NCBI GenBank assembly: GCA_022821585.1
Contig: JAJEDI010000058.1
Span: forward strand, 29,466 to 93,465
Origin: Caldilineaceae bacterium
GTDB lineage: Bacteria > Chloroflexota > Anaerolineae > Caldilineales > Caldilineaceae
Length of the DNA stretch: 64,000 nt
Direction of reading: 5' to 3'
Positions 9,031 to 22,410 of the stretch are shown in pieces (the stretch's first letter is position 1; every line of letters starts with the position of its first letter). The notes beneath the pieces are model-generated. The model saw only the letters and a list, made by a program, of their open reading frames with translations. It ran no database searches and was not told the origin of the DNA. A program made the position numbers and the translations under genes.

Positions 9031-9090
9031 CTGGACGTGTTTCGACGGATTGTGACGGATTATGACGGACTATGACGTACTTCGACGGAG
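9031..9090. repeat. six tandem 10-bp repeats (core GACG) phased with the DNA helix
   Basis: Six consecutive decamers occupy 9031-9040, 9041-9050, 9051-9060, 9061-9070, 9071-9080 and 9081-9090. On the plus strand they read CTGGACGTGT, TTCGACGGAT, TGTGACGGAT, TATGACGGAC, TATGACGTAC and TTCGACGGAG. All share GACG at the same position. One repeat per helical turn puts every core on one DNA face. The array begins 2 bases upstream of the -35 box of the terminase-like gene. It is too short and lacks the spacer structure of a CRISPR. Confidence 0.85.
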
Positions 9091-9640
9091 TGTTTTCTTT
9101 TTTCTTTGACTCTCAATGGAGATTTTACAGTCATCCCCCTCGCGATATCTGGAGGGACTGTGGCAAAGGAATGATGCGAAGCTCATAGATTTGCGACGAT
9201 GTACTTTTGCCTTCGTATATTCTGTTGTCAAGCGTATTGGCTTCTCAGAGTGAAGGCAATCGCTACCTGATTCGAGAGGCGCCGGGACCCGGCGGAGGGC
9301 GCCCACAAGGGGCGTCCCTACATTGGGCTGCGCGGATGCTTCAGACTCAACGCAGTTGTGCACTTTACAGACGACGGGGCTTCCCGCAACCGATAGTATA
9401 ACATGAATCAGACGGGTTTTTCCGGTCTTTTCAGGGAGGTACAATACACGTTGTGGAAGGAGCTGTGCGGCGGGGAACCTGTGCCCTCAGGGGCAGGAAT
9501 TGTTCAGCGGCCTTCGGAGAGGCACAGGGCAGGCACAAGGCCTGCCCCTACCGGAGGTTGAGGTGTGGGGCGGGGAATGGGGTTTGTACGGGAGTCCTTG
9601 GGCAGTCACAAGGCCTGCCTCTACCGGCATTGGGTGAGCA
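9091..9640. repeat. non-coding stretch with REP-like hairpin repeats
   Basis: No gene is supported here. The stretch carries copies of a short dispersed element built around CACAAGG within an inverted repeat. At 9527-9547 an 8-bp stem (GGGCAGGC / GCCTGCCC) encloses ACAAG and is followed by CTACC. Imperfect copies lie at 9294-9321 and 9599-9627. Related sequence occurs at 8306-8325, 13534-13550, 13692-13725 and 13911-13935. Confidence 0.65.
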
Positions 9641-9657
9641 TTGGTGAGGGGTCGCTG

Positions 9658-9673
9658 TGGTATACTTGCGTGG
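9658..9673 (+). promoter_or_regulatory. extended -10 promoter of the O-antigen ligase-like gene
   Basis: TGG-TATACT (9658-9666) ends 7 bases before ATG 9674, the same leaderless arrangement seen at 8993 and 54847. No convincing -35 box was found, as often happens with extended -10 promoters. Confidence 0.55.
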
Positions 9674-11185
<1,512 letters not shown>

Positions 11186-11244
11186 CTGCCTTGCCTGTGG
11201 ACAGTCCTCTGTAACCGGGGACATAACACCAAGAAGAAGAATGT

Positions 11245-12288
11245 ATGAATAGAGTGACAACAGGTCTGCACAGCGAAGTGAATGAGATGGGCAAGGTCCG
11301 TGTCGATCCGATACCGGTTGCGCAGTCCGGCTCGACCGCCGGATCAACAAGCTTCTCAGTGGACCTTCATCCCCTGCCCGCTGAGGTAGACGGCAAGGGC
11401 CCCGGTCAGCTTACGCGCGGGCGGCGGCCGGCCTGGCTGCGCGTGCGTTCGACCGATACGCCCAAGTTCCGCGAGCTCAAGCAACTTTTCCGGGGCAAGA
11501 GTCTGAACACTGTCTGCGAAGAGGCGATGTGTCCCAACATCGGCGAATGTTGGGGCCGGGGAACGGCTACCTTTCTGCTGATGGGGGATACGTGCACGCG
11601 TTCCTGCGGCTTCTGCAAGATCAAGACCGGACGCCCCGGCCTGCTCGACCCGGACGAGCCGCGGCGCATCGGCGAGAGCGTGCAGAGCATGAATCTGCAG
11701 CACGCGGTGCTGACGAGCGTCAACCGCGATGAGCAGCCGGACGGCGGCGCCTGGGTGTTCGCCGAGAGCATACACTGGATCCGGCGCCTGCAGCCGGGAT
11801 GCACGGTGGAGGTCCTGATTCCCGACTTCAAGGGGGACTGGGCGGCGCTGCAGACGGTGATGGACGCCAAGCCGGAGATCCTCAACCACAATACCGAGAC
11901 CGTCGACCGCCTCTACAAGACGGTCCGCCCCCAGGCCCGCTACCACCGCTCACTCGAACTGCTGCAGCGGGCCAAGCGCGTCGACCCGCAGGCCCTGACG
12001 AAATCGGGGATCATGATCGGATTGGGCGAGACCTGGGAGGAGATCCTGGTGGTGATGGACGATCTGCGGGCGCATGACGTCGACATCATGACCATCGGCC
12101 AGTACCTGCAGCCCAGCCGGTTTCACCTGCCGATCGTCGGTTACTACACGCCCGACCAGTTCGACCGCCTGCGCGAGGAGGGCGAGCGGCGAGGGTTCCG
12201 CTGGATGGAGTGCGGCCCGCTCGTGCGCAGCAGCTACCACGCCGACGGCCAGGCGCATCTGAGCCCGCGGAACAGCAGTAGTCAGTAG
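11245..12288 (+). CDS. lipA: lipoyl synthase
   Basis: LipA inserts two sulfurs into the octanoyl group on lipoyl domains of 2-oxoacid dehydrogenases and the glycine cleavage system, using two [4Fe-4S] clusters. The auxiliary cluster ligands are C91, C96 and C102 ([12 protein letters not shown]). The radical-SAM ligands are C117, C121 and C124 (CTRSCGFC). The C-terminal RSSY motif is present ([12 protein letters not shown]). The 347-residue length exceeds the usual ~290-320 because of a ~50-residue N-terminal extension. ATG 11287 (MGKVRVD) is an alternative start. No lipB or lplA neighbour is present. Confidence 0.97.
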   Translation: MNRVTTGLHSEVNEMGKVRVDPIPVAQSGSTAGSTSFSVDLHPLPAEVDGKGPGQLTRGRRPAWLRVRSTDTPKFRELKQLFRGKSLNTVCEEAMCPNIGECWGRGTATFLLMGDTCTRSCGFCKIKTGRPGLLDPDEPRRIGESVQSMNLQHAVLTSVNRDEQPDGGAWVFAESIHWIRRLQPGCTVEVLIPDFKGDWAALQTVMDAKPEILNHNTETVDRLYKTVRPQARYHRSLELLQRAKRVDPQALTKSGIMIGLGETWEEILVVMDDLRAHDVDIMTIGQYLQPSRFHLPIVGYYTPDQFDRLREEGERRGFRWMECGPLVRSSYHADGQAHLSPRNSSSQ

Positions 12289-12308
12289 TCAGTGGTCAGT
12301 AGTCAGTG
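12280..12308. repeat. GTCAGT micro-repeat cluster
   Basis: Tandem imperfect copies of AGTAGTCAGT / AGTGGTCAGT span the lipA stop codon and the gap to the convergent methyltransferase gene. Shorter related clusters lie at 13751-13781 and, in the opposite orientation, at 29504-29526. Confidence 0.55.
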
Positions 12309-12318
12309 GAAGGTTGGC

Positions 12319-13233
12319 TCACCTGGTGTCGGGAATTGAATTGGGCTGGGTTGATGCAGGCGGACCTGGTTCGTTCTGTTCTGGCTGCAGGCCGAGTCGC
12401 TCGCTGGCTACGGCGATGTAGTCCGGGGAAATTTCGTAGCCGACCCAGTGGCGGTTTGCTTCCTGCGCGGCCACGGCGGTGGTGCCGCTGCCCATGAACG
12501 GGTCCAACACGATGTCGTTGGAGTAGGTGTAGAGTTGGATGCAGCGGGCGGGCAGGTCCACCGGGAATGGCGCCGGGTGCTTCACTCTTTTGGCCGACTC
12601 GGCGGGGAACTCCCATACGCTCTTCGTCCATTCCAGGAAACTGTCTCTGCCGATCGTCGGTTGTTTTTGCTCGCACTCCGGCTTCCGGCGCGCGAAATCT
12701 CCTTTGCAGAACACAAGGATGTACTCGTGCACGTCCCTGAGTACGGGATTTGAGGGCGAGCGCCAGCTGCCCCAGGCGCAGGAGGAACCCGCGCTGGCCT
12801 GCTTGTTCCAGATGATCTGACCCCGCATCAGAAAGCCGACGTCTATCATGTCGGCGGTGATGAAAGCGCTCAGCGGCAGATAGGGTCTGCGGCCAACGTT
12901 GGCGACATTGATACAGGCCCTGCCGCCGTGCACGAGCACGCGGTAGGTCTCTTCCCATACCTCCCTGAGGAAACGGCGGTACTCCTCCACGCTCATATCT
13001 TCGTCGTAATCCTTGCCCACATTGTAGGGCGGTGAAGTCACCATCAGATGCACGCTGTTGTCCGGCAGTTCGTGCATCGAGCTGCTGCTGTGCGCGTAGA
13101 GGCGGTTCAGTTCGGGGACCGTGTTCTCTGCGGATGGACCGCCTTCAATCCCCTCCGGTACCTCATAGATCTTGCGTTTATAAAAGGCGCTTGAGTCGTA
13201 GCCCACCCTGGCGCTGGTCCCAAATGATTGCAT
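12319..13233 (-). CDS. orphan site-specific DNA methyltransferase (N4-C/N6-A type)
   Basis: The 304-residue product has the beta-class motif order: catalytic motif IV TSPPYNVGKDY near residue 66, then the SAM-binding FxGxG motif DPFMGSGTTAVAA near residue 245. TSPPY favours N4-cytosine but does not exclude N6-adenine. ATG 13233 (MQSFGTSARVG) is chosen. The frame extends 47 codons further to 13374 and there encodes a hydrophobic, signal-peptide-like stretch, which is implausible for a DNA methyltransferase. No restriction endonuclease or specificity gene lies beside it, so it is probably a solitary epigenetic methylase or the survivor of a restriction system. It is convergent with lipA. Confidence 0.88.
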   Translation of the reverse strand: MQSFGTSARVGYDSSAFYKRKIYEVPEGIEGGPSAENTVPELNRLYAHSSSSMHELPDNSVHLMVTSPPYNVGKDYDEDMSVEEYRRFLREVWEETYRVLVHGGRACINVANVGRRPYLPLSAFITADMIDVGFLMRGQIIWNKQASAGSSCAWGSWRSPSNPVLRDVHEYILVFCKGDFARRKPECEQKQPTIGRDSFLEWTKSVWEFPAESAKRVKHPAPFPVDLPARCIQLYTYSNDIVLDPFMGSGTTAVAAQEANRHWVGYEISPDYIAVASERLGLQPEQNEPGPPASTQPNSIPDTR

Positions 13234-13374
13234 TGTGTTTTTCGACTTTGACTTCCTGGTCACGGTGGGATTCTCCGTCCGGGCTGTCTGTGCTGCGGCA
13301 TCGAATGCGGACAGGCATGAGCAGACAGCGAGCAAACACCAGCCGAGTATGATTAACCGGCGCGGATATGTCAA

Positions 13375-14106
13375 GTCCTGCCAAAGTACGGAATGCAGCC
13401 CGGATCCGGGGTGAGAACAGTCCGGCGGGAGATTCGTGCCGGAAGTGGCTGGAGTCGTTTAGCGGCTTAAGGAGAGACGGAGGGCAGCCGCCAAGCCCGG
13501 TCATATCGGGAAGACCGTTGATTTGGAGGGTCCAGGGCAGGCACAAGGGCGAGGAGAGAGTGCCGAGGTTCTGTCTGCGTAAGATTGGATCGGGGACTGG
13601 CGGGACGTGGTCTGGCGAAACACTTTCGACTGGGCGCCTGTACCGAAAATCGACACCAGGTCGGCGAGGCATGTTGTTGGCCGGGGGCGTTGCGGGGGCG
13701 GAGCCCCCGCACAAGGGAGGGCCGAATAGGCCCGACCGCCCAAAAATGCAGCGGTCAGCAGTTTGTGGTCAGCGGTCAGTGTTTGGGCAATGCATTGGGG
13801 ATGGATGTAAGGGCTGGACATGGCCTGGTCTTTATTCAGGGCATGCGAAAGTTCGCCCCCATTCTATGATGCACACCAAATTACCGGGTTCGGTCCAATT
13901 TGGATGGTGGGAAAGGCCACCCACAAGAGGGCGCGTTTGTTTTCTGGAGAGACCCCGAAATTATGCCTTCTGTAATCAATACAGTTATCATATGGCGGCA
14001 CATCAATTGGCTACCCGTCAGGAAGTAGACCCGGCTGGCGCGGCCCGGGATCTCCGTCCCGCTTAGCGCCAGGCAACACCTTCAGACCCATTTACAAGGG
14101 GGTGAA
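13375..14106. other. 730-bp gene-free region with REP-like repeats upstream of acnA
   Basis: No protein is supported. A 232-codon plus-strand frame crosses the region but is low-complexity and shares repeat sequence with other intergenic DNA. Visible elements are a CACAAGG-type repeat at 13534-13550, a strong hairpin at 13692-13710 (GCGGGGGC / GCCCCCGC with loop GGA) running into CACAAGG, a GTCAG cluster at 13751-13781 and another repeat at 13911-13935. The final ~150 bases are the acnA leader; no confident promoter was located. Confidence 0.5.
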
Positions 14107-16854
<2,748 letters not shown>

Positions 16855-16871
16855 GAAGGGATCAACATTAA

Positions 16872-18710
16872 ATGGCTGTACGTACAGAAGATAAACGGGA
16901 ACGCTATCAGATGTCGGGTTGGGACCTTAGCAGACTGGTGCCTGCCGATTCCGAGGCGAACGGGGCCGGGGAGCTTGCGCCCTCCTCCGCTGCCGTCGAA
17001 GCGTTGCTGGCGCAGGTCGAAGAGAGCGTCGCCGCGTTTGAGTCACTGCGCGAGGAGCTCTGTGTGCAAATGGAGCCGGCCAAGCTGGTCGGCGCCATGC
17101 AACAGTACGAAGAAATCAGTACGCAGGTCTACCGGCTGCTTGCATACGGCAGCCTCTGGTTTTCGTCGGATACACAATCTCCGGACGCGCTCACCTACAC
17201 CAACCGCATGAATCAGCTCTATGCGGAGATAGAGAATCGAATGCTATTCTTCAGCCTCTGGTGGAAGGGTCTGGACGACGAAGAGGCCGAAGCCCTGCTG
17301 CCGGATGCCGATACCTACGCGGATATTCGGCACTACCTGAAGGATATGCGCCTCACAAAGCCCCACATGTTGGAAGAGAGTTCAGAGCGCATTATCAACT
17401 TGAAAAACATCAACGGCGCCAGCGCGCTCGTAACCATCTATTCGATGTTGACGAACAGGCTCGAGTTTGAGCTTGAGGTCGACGGAGAGTTGAAACGCAT
17501 GACCCGCGAAGAGGTGATGGCACACGCCTATTCGCCCGATCCCGACATGCGGGCCGCCGCCTACCAGTCGCTTTACAAAGTGTATAAGGAAGAAGCGCCG
17601 ATCCTGGCACAGATCTATATCAACCTGGTGCGGGACTATCACAACGAGAACGTCACGCTGCGCAGCTACAGTTCTCCGATTGCCGTGCGCAATCTGGGCA
17701 ACGACATTCCCTACGACGCCGTCCAGGCCCTGCTGGAGGTCGCCCGCCGCAACGCCCCTCTATTCCAGCGTTATTTCACGCTCAAGGCCAAGTGGCTGGG
17801 GATGGACAAGCTGCGCCGCTACGACATTTACGCGCCCTTGATGGAGTCGTCGCGGGACGTTCCCTATGACGATGCGGTCGAGCTTGTCCTGGAAACTTTC
17901 ACAAACTTCGATCTTGATTTCGCGAGCAAGGCCCAGCGCGTCTTCGACGACAATCACGTCGACAGCGAGGTGCGCAAGGGGAAGCGGGCCGGTGCCTTCT
18001 GCGCCACGGTGATGCCGAGCATCACGCCCTATGTCCTGCTGAATTACACCAACAAGGTGCGCGACGTCTCCACCATCGCCCATGAATTGGGCCACGCGGT
18101 CCACAGCATGATGGCCGAGGACCACTCGATCCTTACGCAGCACTCCTCGCTGCCGCTGGCAGAAACGGCGTCGGTCTTTGCCGAAATGGTGATGAACGAA
18201 CAGCTGCTGGCGGAGGAAAAGGACCCGCTGGTGCGGCGCGAGATACTGGCTTCGAGCGTCGACGACATCTACGCCACTGTGATGCGCCAGGCATTCTTTA
18301 CGATTTTCGAAGAGGACGCCCATAAGGCCATACAGGAGAACGCCTCTCCCCAGGACTTGGAGCGTCTCTATTTCGAAAATCTGCGAGAACAGTTCGGCGA
18401 CAGCGTGGAATTGTCGGACGAATTCCAATATGAATGGGTCAGCATCCCCCACATCTATCACACGCCCTTCTACTGCTATGCCTACAGCTTCGGTCAGTTG
18501 CTTGTGCTCTCCCTCTTCCGGCGCTATCAGCAGGAGGGCGACGCCTTCAAGCCGGGCTATATGCGATTGCTGGCGCGCGGCGGGTCGGCGCGGCCGCAGG
18601 AGATCCTGGAAGAGGCAGGCATCGATATGACCGATCCCGACTTCTGGCAGGCAGGCTTTGATGTGATCCGGGACATGATCGACGAGTTGGAGGCGATGAC
18701 GGTTTCGTGA
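16872..18710 (+). CDS. pepF: oligoendopeptidase F family metallopeptidase (M3)
   Basis: This 612-residue cytosolic zinc peptidase would cleave short peptides during protein turnover. The zinc motif is H404-E405-LG-H408 (IAHELGHAVHSM), with the third ligand in the following ETASVFAEM block. The N-terminal helical PepF domain spans about residues 20-200, and the length matches the family (~600). It starts 17 bases after the acnA stop. A later ATG at residue 14 (MSGWDLS) is a possible alternative start. A hairpin lies just after the gene. Confidence 0.95.
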   Translation: MAVRTEDKRERYQMSGWDLSRLVPADSEANGAGELAPSSAAVEALLAQVEESVAAFESLREELCVQMEPAKLVGAMQQYEEISTQVYRLLAYGSLWFSSDTQSPDALTYTNRMNQLYAEIENRMLFFSLWWKGLDDEEAEALLPDADTYADIRHYLKDMRLTKPHMLEESSERIINLKNINGASALVTIYSMLTNRLEFELEVDGELKRMTREEVMAHAYSPDPDMRAAAYQSLYKVYKEEAPILAQIYINLVRDYHNENVTLRSYSSPIAVRNLGNDIPYDAVQALLEVARRNAPLFQRYFTLKAKWLGMDKLRRYDIYAPLMESSRDVPYDDAVELVLETFTNFDLDFASKAQRVFDDNHVDSEVRKGKRAGAFCATVMPSITPYVLLNYTNKVRDVSTIAHELGHAVHSMMAEDHSILTQHSSLPLAETASVFAEMVMNEQLLAEEKDPLVRREILASSVDDIYATVMRQAFFTIFEEDAHKAIQENASPQDLERLYFENLREQFGDSVELSDEFQYEWVSIPHIYHTPFYCYAYSFGQLLVLSLFRRYQQEGDAFKPGYMRLLARGGSARPQEILEEAGIDMTDPDFWQAGFDVIRDMIDELEAMTVS

Positions 18711-19383
18711 AGCGACCAACGTCAGTATCCGAGATGTCCGTCAACGATCTCAAGGAGCCCTTCAGTAAGGAGGGCTCCTCAGGTCTCGCATCCACCCTCA
18801 CTGTTGGGCGAATCTCCAAGTAAACTTAGTCTGCGTCGAAGCTCGTTGACTTGATCCCATCCATGGGAGTGCGAGTGTCTCGCCCCAATTCTTTCCTTCA
18901 ACAACTTCTTGATCCATCTGCGGGATGTGCGGTTCGATTCCTATGAGAGTCGTATTAGGATCAGAGCAGAGAAAGCTACTCTGCTGTTGTGGGTTGACAC
19001 TACTGCCAGGATTCAGAGCGAGCAGATAAACAACGTCGATATCCGTGAAACTGCCCAATGCGGAACAGGCCTACATTGACCCCGTGAAAGTAACAGGTTA
19101 ACTGCTTTCATTTGACCATCCAAGGGGTAGAAGCAAAGCCGATTTCTTTTCGAGATTCGGCTTTCATCGCGATCGCTGGGGGGTCTTGGCTGAAGCGCTT
19201 CGGACTCATGCTTCGCGCAACCGTGTCGTTAGTACTGTGGACACCGTAGGGCATCCCCCAATACCGAGGCTGGCCGACTCGACCCGCCTGACGGACGAAG
19301 TCCGTTCGTCAGAGCAGTTTGGGTCATCGAAAACCTGAGCCCAAACCCCAGGTTCATTACGGCCTTTCCAATCAGGAGAAGTA
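18711..19383. other. 670-bp gene-free region with inverted repeats
   Basis: No convincing gene was found. Besides the hairpin at 18754-18778, an 8-bp inverted repeat AAAGCCGA (19135-19142) / TCGGCTTT (19157-19164) and a CTGAC...GTCAG hairpin near 19288-19312 are present. A minus-strand frame at 18798-19058 (86 codons) has no recognised product. Confidence 0.45.
18754..18778 (+). terminator. hairpin after the acnA-pepF unit, no U-tract
   Basis: A 7-bp perfect stem GGAGCCC (18754-18760) / GGGCTCC (18772-18778) lies 44 bases after the pepF stop. The lack of a following T run makes intrinsic termination uncertain. Confidence 0.4.
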
Positions 19384-19617
19384 ATGTTTAAAGAGTTCGA
19401 TTGCGTCGTGCTCACCACAGATATTCCTGAGGACGGACTGAGGAAATCCGATGTGGGAACAGTTGTGCACGCCTATCCTGAAGGAAGGGCCTTTATCGTG
19501 GAATTCCTGGCGCTGGACGGCAGCACGGCGGCTGTTACCGAGGTTCTGCCATCTCAGATTCGGGCCGTAACGGCAAGCGACATCACGCACGCGCGCACGA
19601 TTGAAGTTCAGACTTAG
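19384..19617 (+). CDS. DUF4926 domain protein
   Basis: The 77-residue product has the pattern of DUF4926 proteins, small all-beta proteins of unknown function: an EFDCVVLTTDIPEDGL start, then SDVGTVVHAYP and FIVEFLALDG. A strong ribosome binding site (AGGAGAAG) lies 2 bases before the ATG. In other genomes such proteins often accompany toxin-like DUF6883 or similar small proteins, but no partner is visible here. A terminator-like hairpin follows at 19692. Confidence 0.8.
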   Translation: MFKEFDCVVLTTDIPEDGLRKSDVGTVVHAYPEGRAFIVEFLALDGSTAAVTEVLPSQIRAVTASDITHARTIEVQT

Positions 19618-19691
19618 ATCGTACCGGGCGTATATGGCTATTCCACGACCATTCATGTCAAGACGGGCTGTCCATCGGGAACAACGGCAGA

Positions 19692-19713
19692 CTGTCTCTC
19701 GCGGGCGAGACAG
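19692..19713 (+). terminator. hairpin followed by T-rich run
   Basis: CTGTCTC (19692-19698) pairs with GAGACAG (19707-19713) around a GC-rich loop. A T-rich stretch (GTTTCAATTTTTC) follows, so it is a plausible intrinsic terminator for the DUF4926 gene. The remainder of 19618-19943 shows no gene. Confidence 0.5.
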
Positions 19714-19943
19714 GTCGTTTCAATTTTTCAACTGGTGGCTTTTGGAGGCAGAAAAAAAGATCTTGGGGAATCGCCCAGTGTGTCCGAAAGGCGAAATGTA
19801 AGAGCGATATTCGCGTCCTGGTCCGCCAACTTCACCGACTGCCCGCCTGCAACGAGCCAAATCGGGCCGGAATCTTTGTCTGGAAATCCTTCAAAGAAAA
19901 CGATACCGACGGTGTGAGCGTATGGGCTTTCCTAACACTCTGC

Positions 19944-22298
19944 CTACCCCACCAACCGCCGGACCTCCAACACGTTGGGAAGACGCTCAATCCGCGTCAT
20001 GATGCGGGTCAGCTGCGATATATTGGATAACTCCAAGGTGGCGTTGATCAGCGCCATGTTGTTCTTCATTCCGGTCACCGCTTCTGCCGAGCGCATGTTG
20101 ATCTTCTCATCGGCCACGAGCCCGGTCACGTCGCGCAGCAGACCGGCGCGATCATAGGCTTTGACCTGAATGCTGACCGGGTACATTTCCTCGCTTTTGG
20201 CCCCCCACTGTACCTCGACCAGTCGTGCGTGGTCCGCCCGTTGGATGAGGGAGACCATGTTAGGGCAGTTGGTCTTGTGGATGGAGACGCCGCGCCCCTT
20301 GGTCACATAGCCGACAATCGGGTCGCCGGGCACTGGGTTGCAGCAACGGGCAGGATGCGCCAGAACGCCGTCCAGACCTGCCACCTGCACGCCGTCGATT
20401 GAGACGGTGCGGTGGGGGGTCTGCCTGGGAAGCTGCTCAGGCTCTTCTTCTTCGCTCTGCTGGCTGCGCTCGTATTCGATCACCCGCTGGGCAATCGTCT
20501 GGCTGGTCACATCGCCGTAGCCGATAGCAGCCAGAAAGTCGTCCAGTTGCTCAAAGCCGCAGATGCGGGCGACCAGCTCGTAGGGCTGGTCAACGCTCAG
20601 CCGCTTCAGGTCCTTTTCCAGGATCTGGCGGCCCTGCGCGATGTTTTCCTCCCTGGCCTGCTTGCGGAACCAGGTGCGGATCTTGCCCCGCGCACGCGTG
20701 GTCGCCACATAGCCCATGTTGGGGTTGATCCAGTCGCGGCTGGGTCCCCCCCGCTTGGCTGAGATCACCTCCACCTGGTCGCCGTTGTGCAGCTGGCAGT
20801 CCAGGGGTACGAGGCGGCCGTTGACCTTGGCGCCGCGGCAGCGGTGGCCCAGCTCGGTGTGGACGCGGTAGGCGAAGTCGATCGGCGTGGAGCTGTGGGG
20901 CAGGTCGATCACGTCCCCGCGCGGCGTAAAGACGTAGACGCGGTCCTGAAATACGTCCGTCTTCATTCCGCTGACGAACTCCTGGGCATCGGTCACGTCC
21001 TGGCGCCACTCCATCAGCTGGCGAATCCAGGCGATCTTGTTGTCCAGGTACTGGTTGGCCTGCCGGCCCTCCTTGTAGCGCCAGTGCGCGGCGATACCGA
21101 ACTCGGCCACCTGGTGCATCTCATTTGTGCGGATCTGCACCTCCATCGGTTTGCCGTTCGAGCCGACCACAGCCGTGTGCAGACTGCGGTACATATTGTC
21201 CTTGGGGCTGGCGATGTAGTCGTCAAATTCGCCGGGGATCGGGCGCCAGTGGCTGTGGACTACGCCCAGCGTCGCATAGCAGTCGGCGACCGATTCGACG
21301 ATGATGCGGAAGCCGTGAATGTCGTAGATCTGGTCGAACGGCACCTCCTTGCGGCGCATCTTGCGATAGATGCCGTAGATATGCTTGGGGCGCCCGTTGA
21401 TCTCCGCCTTGATGCCGGCCTCGTTCAGCGCCTTCGCCAGGGTGTCCCGGGTCTCATCCATCCAGTTGACCCGCTCGACCCGTTTCTGGTCCATCGCCCG
21501 CGACAGGTTTCGATAGGTCACCGGTTCGAGGTAGCGGAAACTGAGATCCTCCAGCTCCCACTTTATCTGCCAGATCCCGAGTCGATTTGCGAGCGGGGCA
21601 AAGATTTCCAGCGTCTCGCGGGCAATGCGCCGGCGCTTGTGTTCCGGGTGGCCCTCCAATGTGCGCATGTTGTGGACGCGATCGGCCAGCTTGATGAGCA
21701 CCACGCGGATGTCCTCGACCATGGCCAGGAACATCTTGCGCAGGCTTTCGGCCTTCTCATCGGCGACGCTGTGGCGCATGTTGCTCAACTCTTTGATGCG
21801 GTTGAGCTTTGTCACGCCGTCCACCATCTCGGCTATCTCCCGGTTGAAATTCCTTTCCAGGTAGGGGATTGTGTAGACCGAGTCCTCCACCACATCGTGC
21901 AGCAGGGCTGCCGCCAGCGTGTCCGCGTCCAGCTGCAGCTCTGCCAGAATATTGGTCACGTCGATCGGGTGCAGGATGTAGGGCTCGCCCGTCATGCGCG
22001 TCTGCTCGCGGTGGGCATCGCTGGCGACCAGATAGGCGCGCAGAATCGACAACCTTTCGTCGGCGCTGAAGTAGTCGGGCAGCTTCTTGTACAGCTCTTC
22101 GAGCGCTTTGATTTCGTGCAGGTTGAGGAGCGGCTGCAGAAACAGCTTGCCGCCGCTAACGGGGGGTATTGCCTCAAGAGGAATGCTGCGTAGAAGCGGG
22201 CTGTCCGTAGGCAGACCGTTCTGCTCTGAGTTTGTTAGGTCTGGCTGGTCGCTGGGGTCCGCTGCGGTGAGGTCCGGCGCCAGTTCGGTGCCAGCCAT
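19944..22298 (-). CDS. RelA/SpoT-family bifunctional (p)ppGpp synthetase/hydrolase
   Basis: This 784-residue stringent-response enzyme makes and breaks (p)ppGpp. In order: an HD hydrolase domain (about residues 100-230, AALLHDVVEDS and ADRVHNMRT), the nucleotidyl-synthetase domain (about 290-410, IYDIHGFRIIV and the YRSLHTAVV block), a TGS domain (about 455-520, VFTPRGDVIDLP), and a C-terminal ACT domain (about 705-784). The intact HD motif argues for hydrolase activity as well as synthesis, as in Rel proteins of Gram-positive bacteria. The synthetase loop reads KDNMYRSLHT where many homologues have KPNGYQSLHT, a variant worth noting. It stands alone, with its own promoter at 22381-22410. Confidence 0.95.
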   Translation of the reverse strand: MAGTELAPDLTAADPSDQPDLTNSEQNGLPTDSPLLRSIPLEAIPPVSGGKLFLQPLLNLHEIKALEELYKKLPDYFSADERLSILRAYLVASDAHREQTRMTGEPYILHPIDVTNILAELQLDADTLAAALLHDVVEDSVYTIPYLERNFNREIAEMVDGVTKLNRIKELSNMRHSVADEKAESLRKMFLAMVEDIRVVLIKLADRVHNMRTLEGHPEHKRRRIARETLEIFAPLANRLGIWQIKWELEDLSFRYLEPVTYRNLSRAMDQKRVERVNWMDETRDTLAKALNEAGIKAEINGRPKHIYGIYRKMRRKEVPFDQIYDIHGFRIIVESVADCYATLGVVHSHWRPIPGEFDDYIASPKDNMYRSLHTAVVGSNGKPMEVQIRTNEMHQVAEFGIAAHWRYKEGRQANQYLDNKIAWIRQLMEWRQDVTDAQEFVSGMKTDVFQDRVYVFTPRGDVIDLPHSSTPIDFAYRVHTELGHRCRGAKVNGRLVPLDCQLHNGDQVEVISAKRGGPSRDWINPNMGYVATTRARGKIRTWFRKQAREENIAQGRQILEKDLKRLSVDQPYELVARICGFEQLDDFLAAIGYGDVTSQTIAQRVIEYERSQQSEEEEPEQLPRQTPHRTVSIDGVQVAGLDGVLAHPARCCNPVPGDPIVGYVTKGRGVSIHKTNCPNMVSLIQRADHARLVEVQWGAKSEEMYPVSIQVKAYDRAGLLRDVTGLVADEKINMRSAEAVTGMKNNMALINATLELSNISQLTRIMTRIERLPNVLEVRRLVG

Positions 22299-22380
22299 CG
22301 TTATCTCTTTTCGTTACATCCTTTCATGCGAGTCATGACGATTCAAGCTGCTTCCGTGTTCCCTTTCCAACTCGGCCCAA

Positions 22381-22410
22381 ATTATAGCAGGGAATAGGTC
22401 CGCCCCGCAA
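22381..22410 (-). promoter_or_regulatory. promoter upstream of the RelA/SpoT gene
   Basis: Reading the minus strand, TTGCGG (22410-22405) and a perfect TATAAT (22386-22381) are 18 bases apart, with an extended TGC before the -10. The leader to ATG 22298 would be about 75 bases. The rest of 22299-22641 contains nothing else I recognise. Confidence 0.65.

Noticed and set aside
9031..9090. Decamer array as a CRISPR
   Set aside because: Repeats are 10 bp with no spacers and no cas genes; they are contiguous direct repeats.
9641..9673. TTG start for the O-antigen ligase-like gene
   Set aside because: It would put the TATACT promoter element inside the coding region; ATG 9674 fits the leaderless pattern.
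13234..13374. Signal-peptide-like N-terminal extension of the DNA methyltransferase
   Set aside because: A DNA methylase would not be exported; MQSFGTSARVG at 13233 is the natural start and the extension reads into repeat-rich non-coding DNA.
13368..14066. 232-codon plus-strand frame before acnA
   Set aside because: It runs through REP-like repeats and a long GC hairpin and has no protein-family resemblance.
14071..14090. Shared GGCAACACCTTC before acnA and near 46078
   Set aside because: Only 12 bases are shared between two sites, with no further structure; chance cannot be excluded.
18925..18950. tRNA T-arm-like GGTTCGATTCC
   Set aside because: Flanking bases do not form the 5-bp T stem, and no acceptor, D or anticodon arms are present.
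20787..22193. 468-codon plus-strand frame opposite the RelA/SpoT gene
   Set aside because: Antisense shadow of a well-conserved gene, with no ribosome binding site or recognisable domain.
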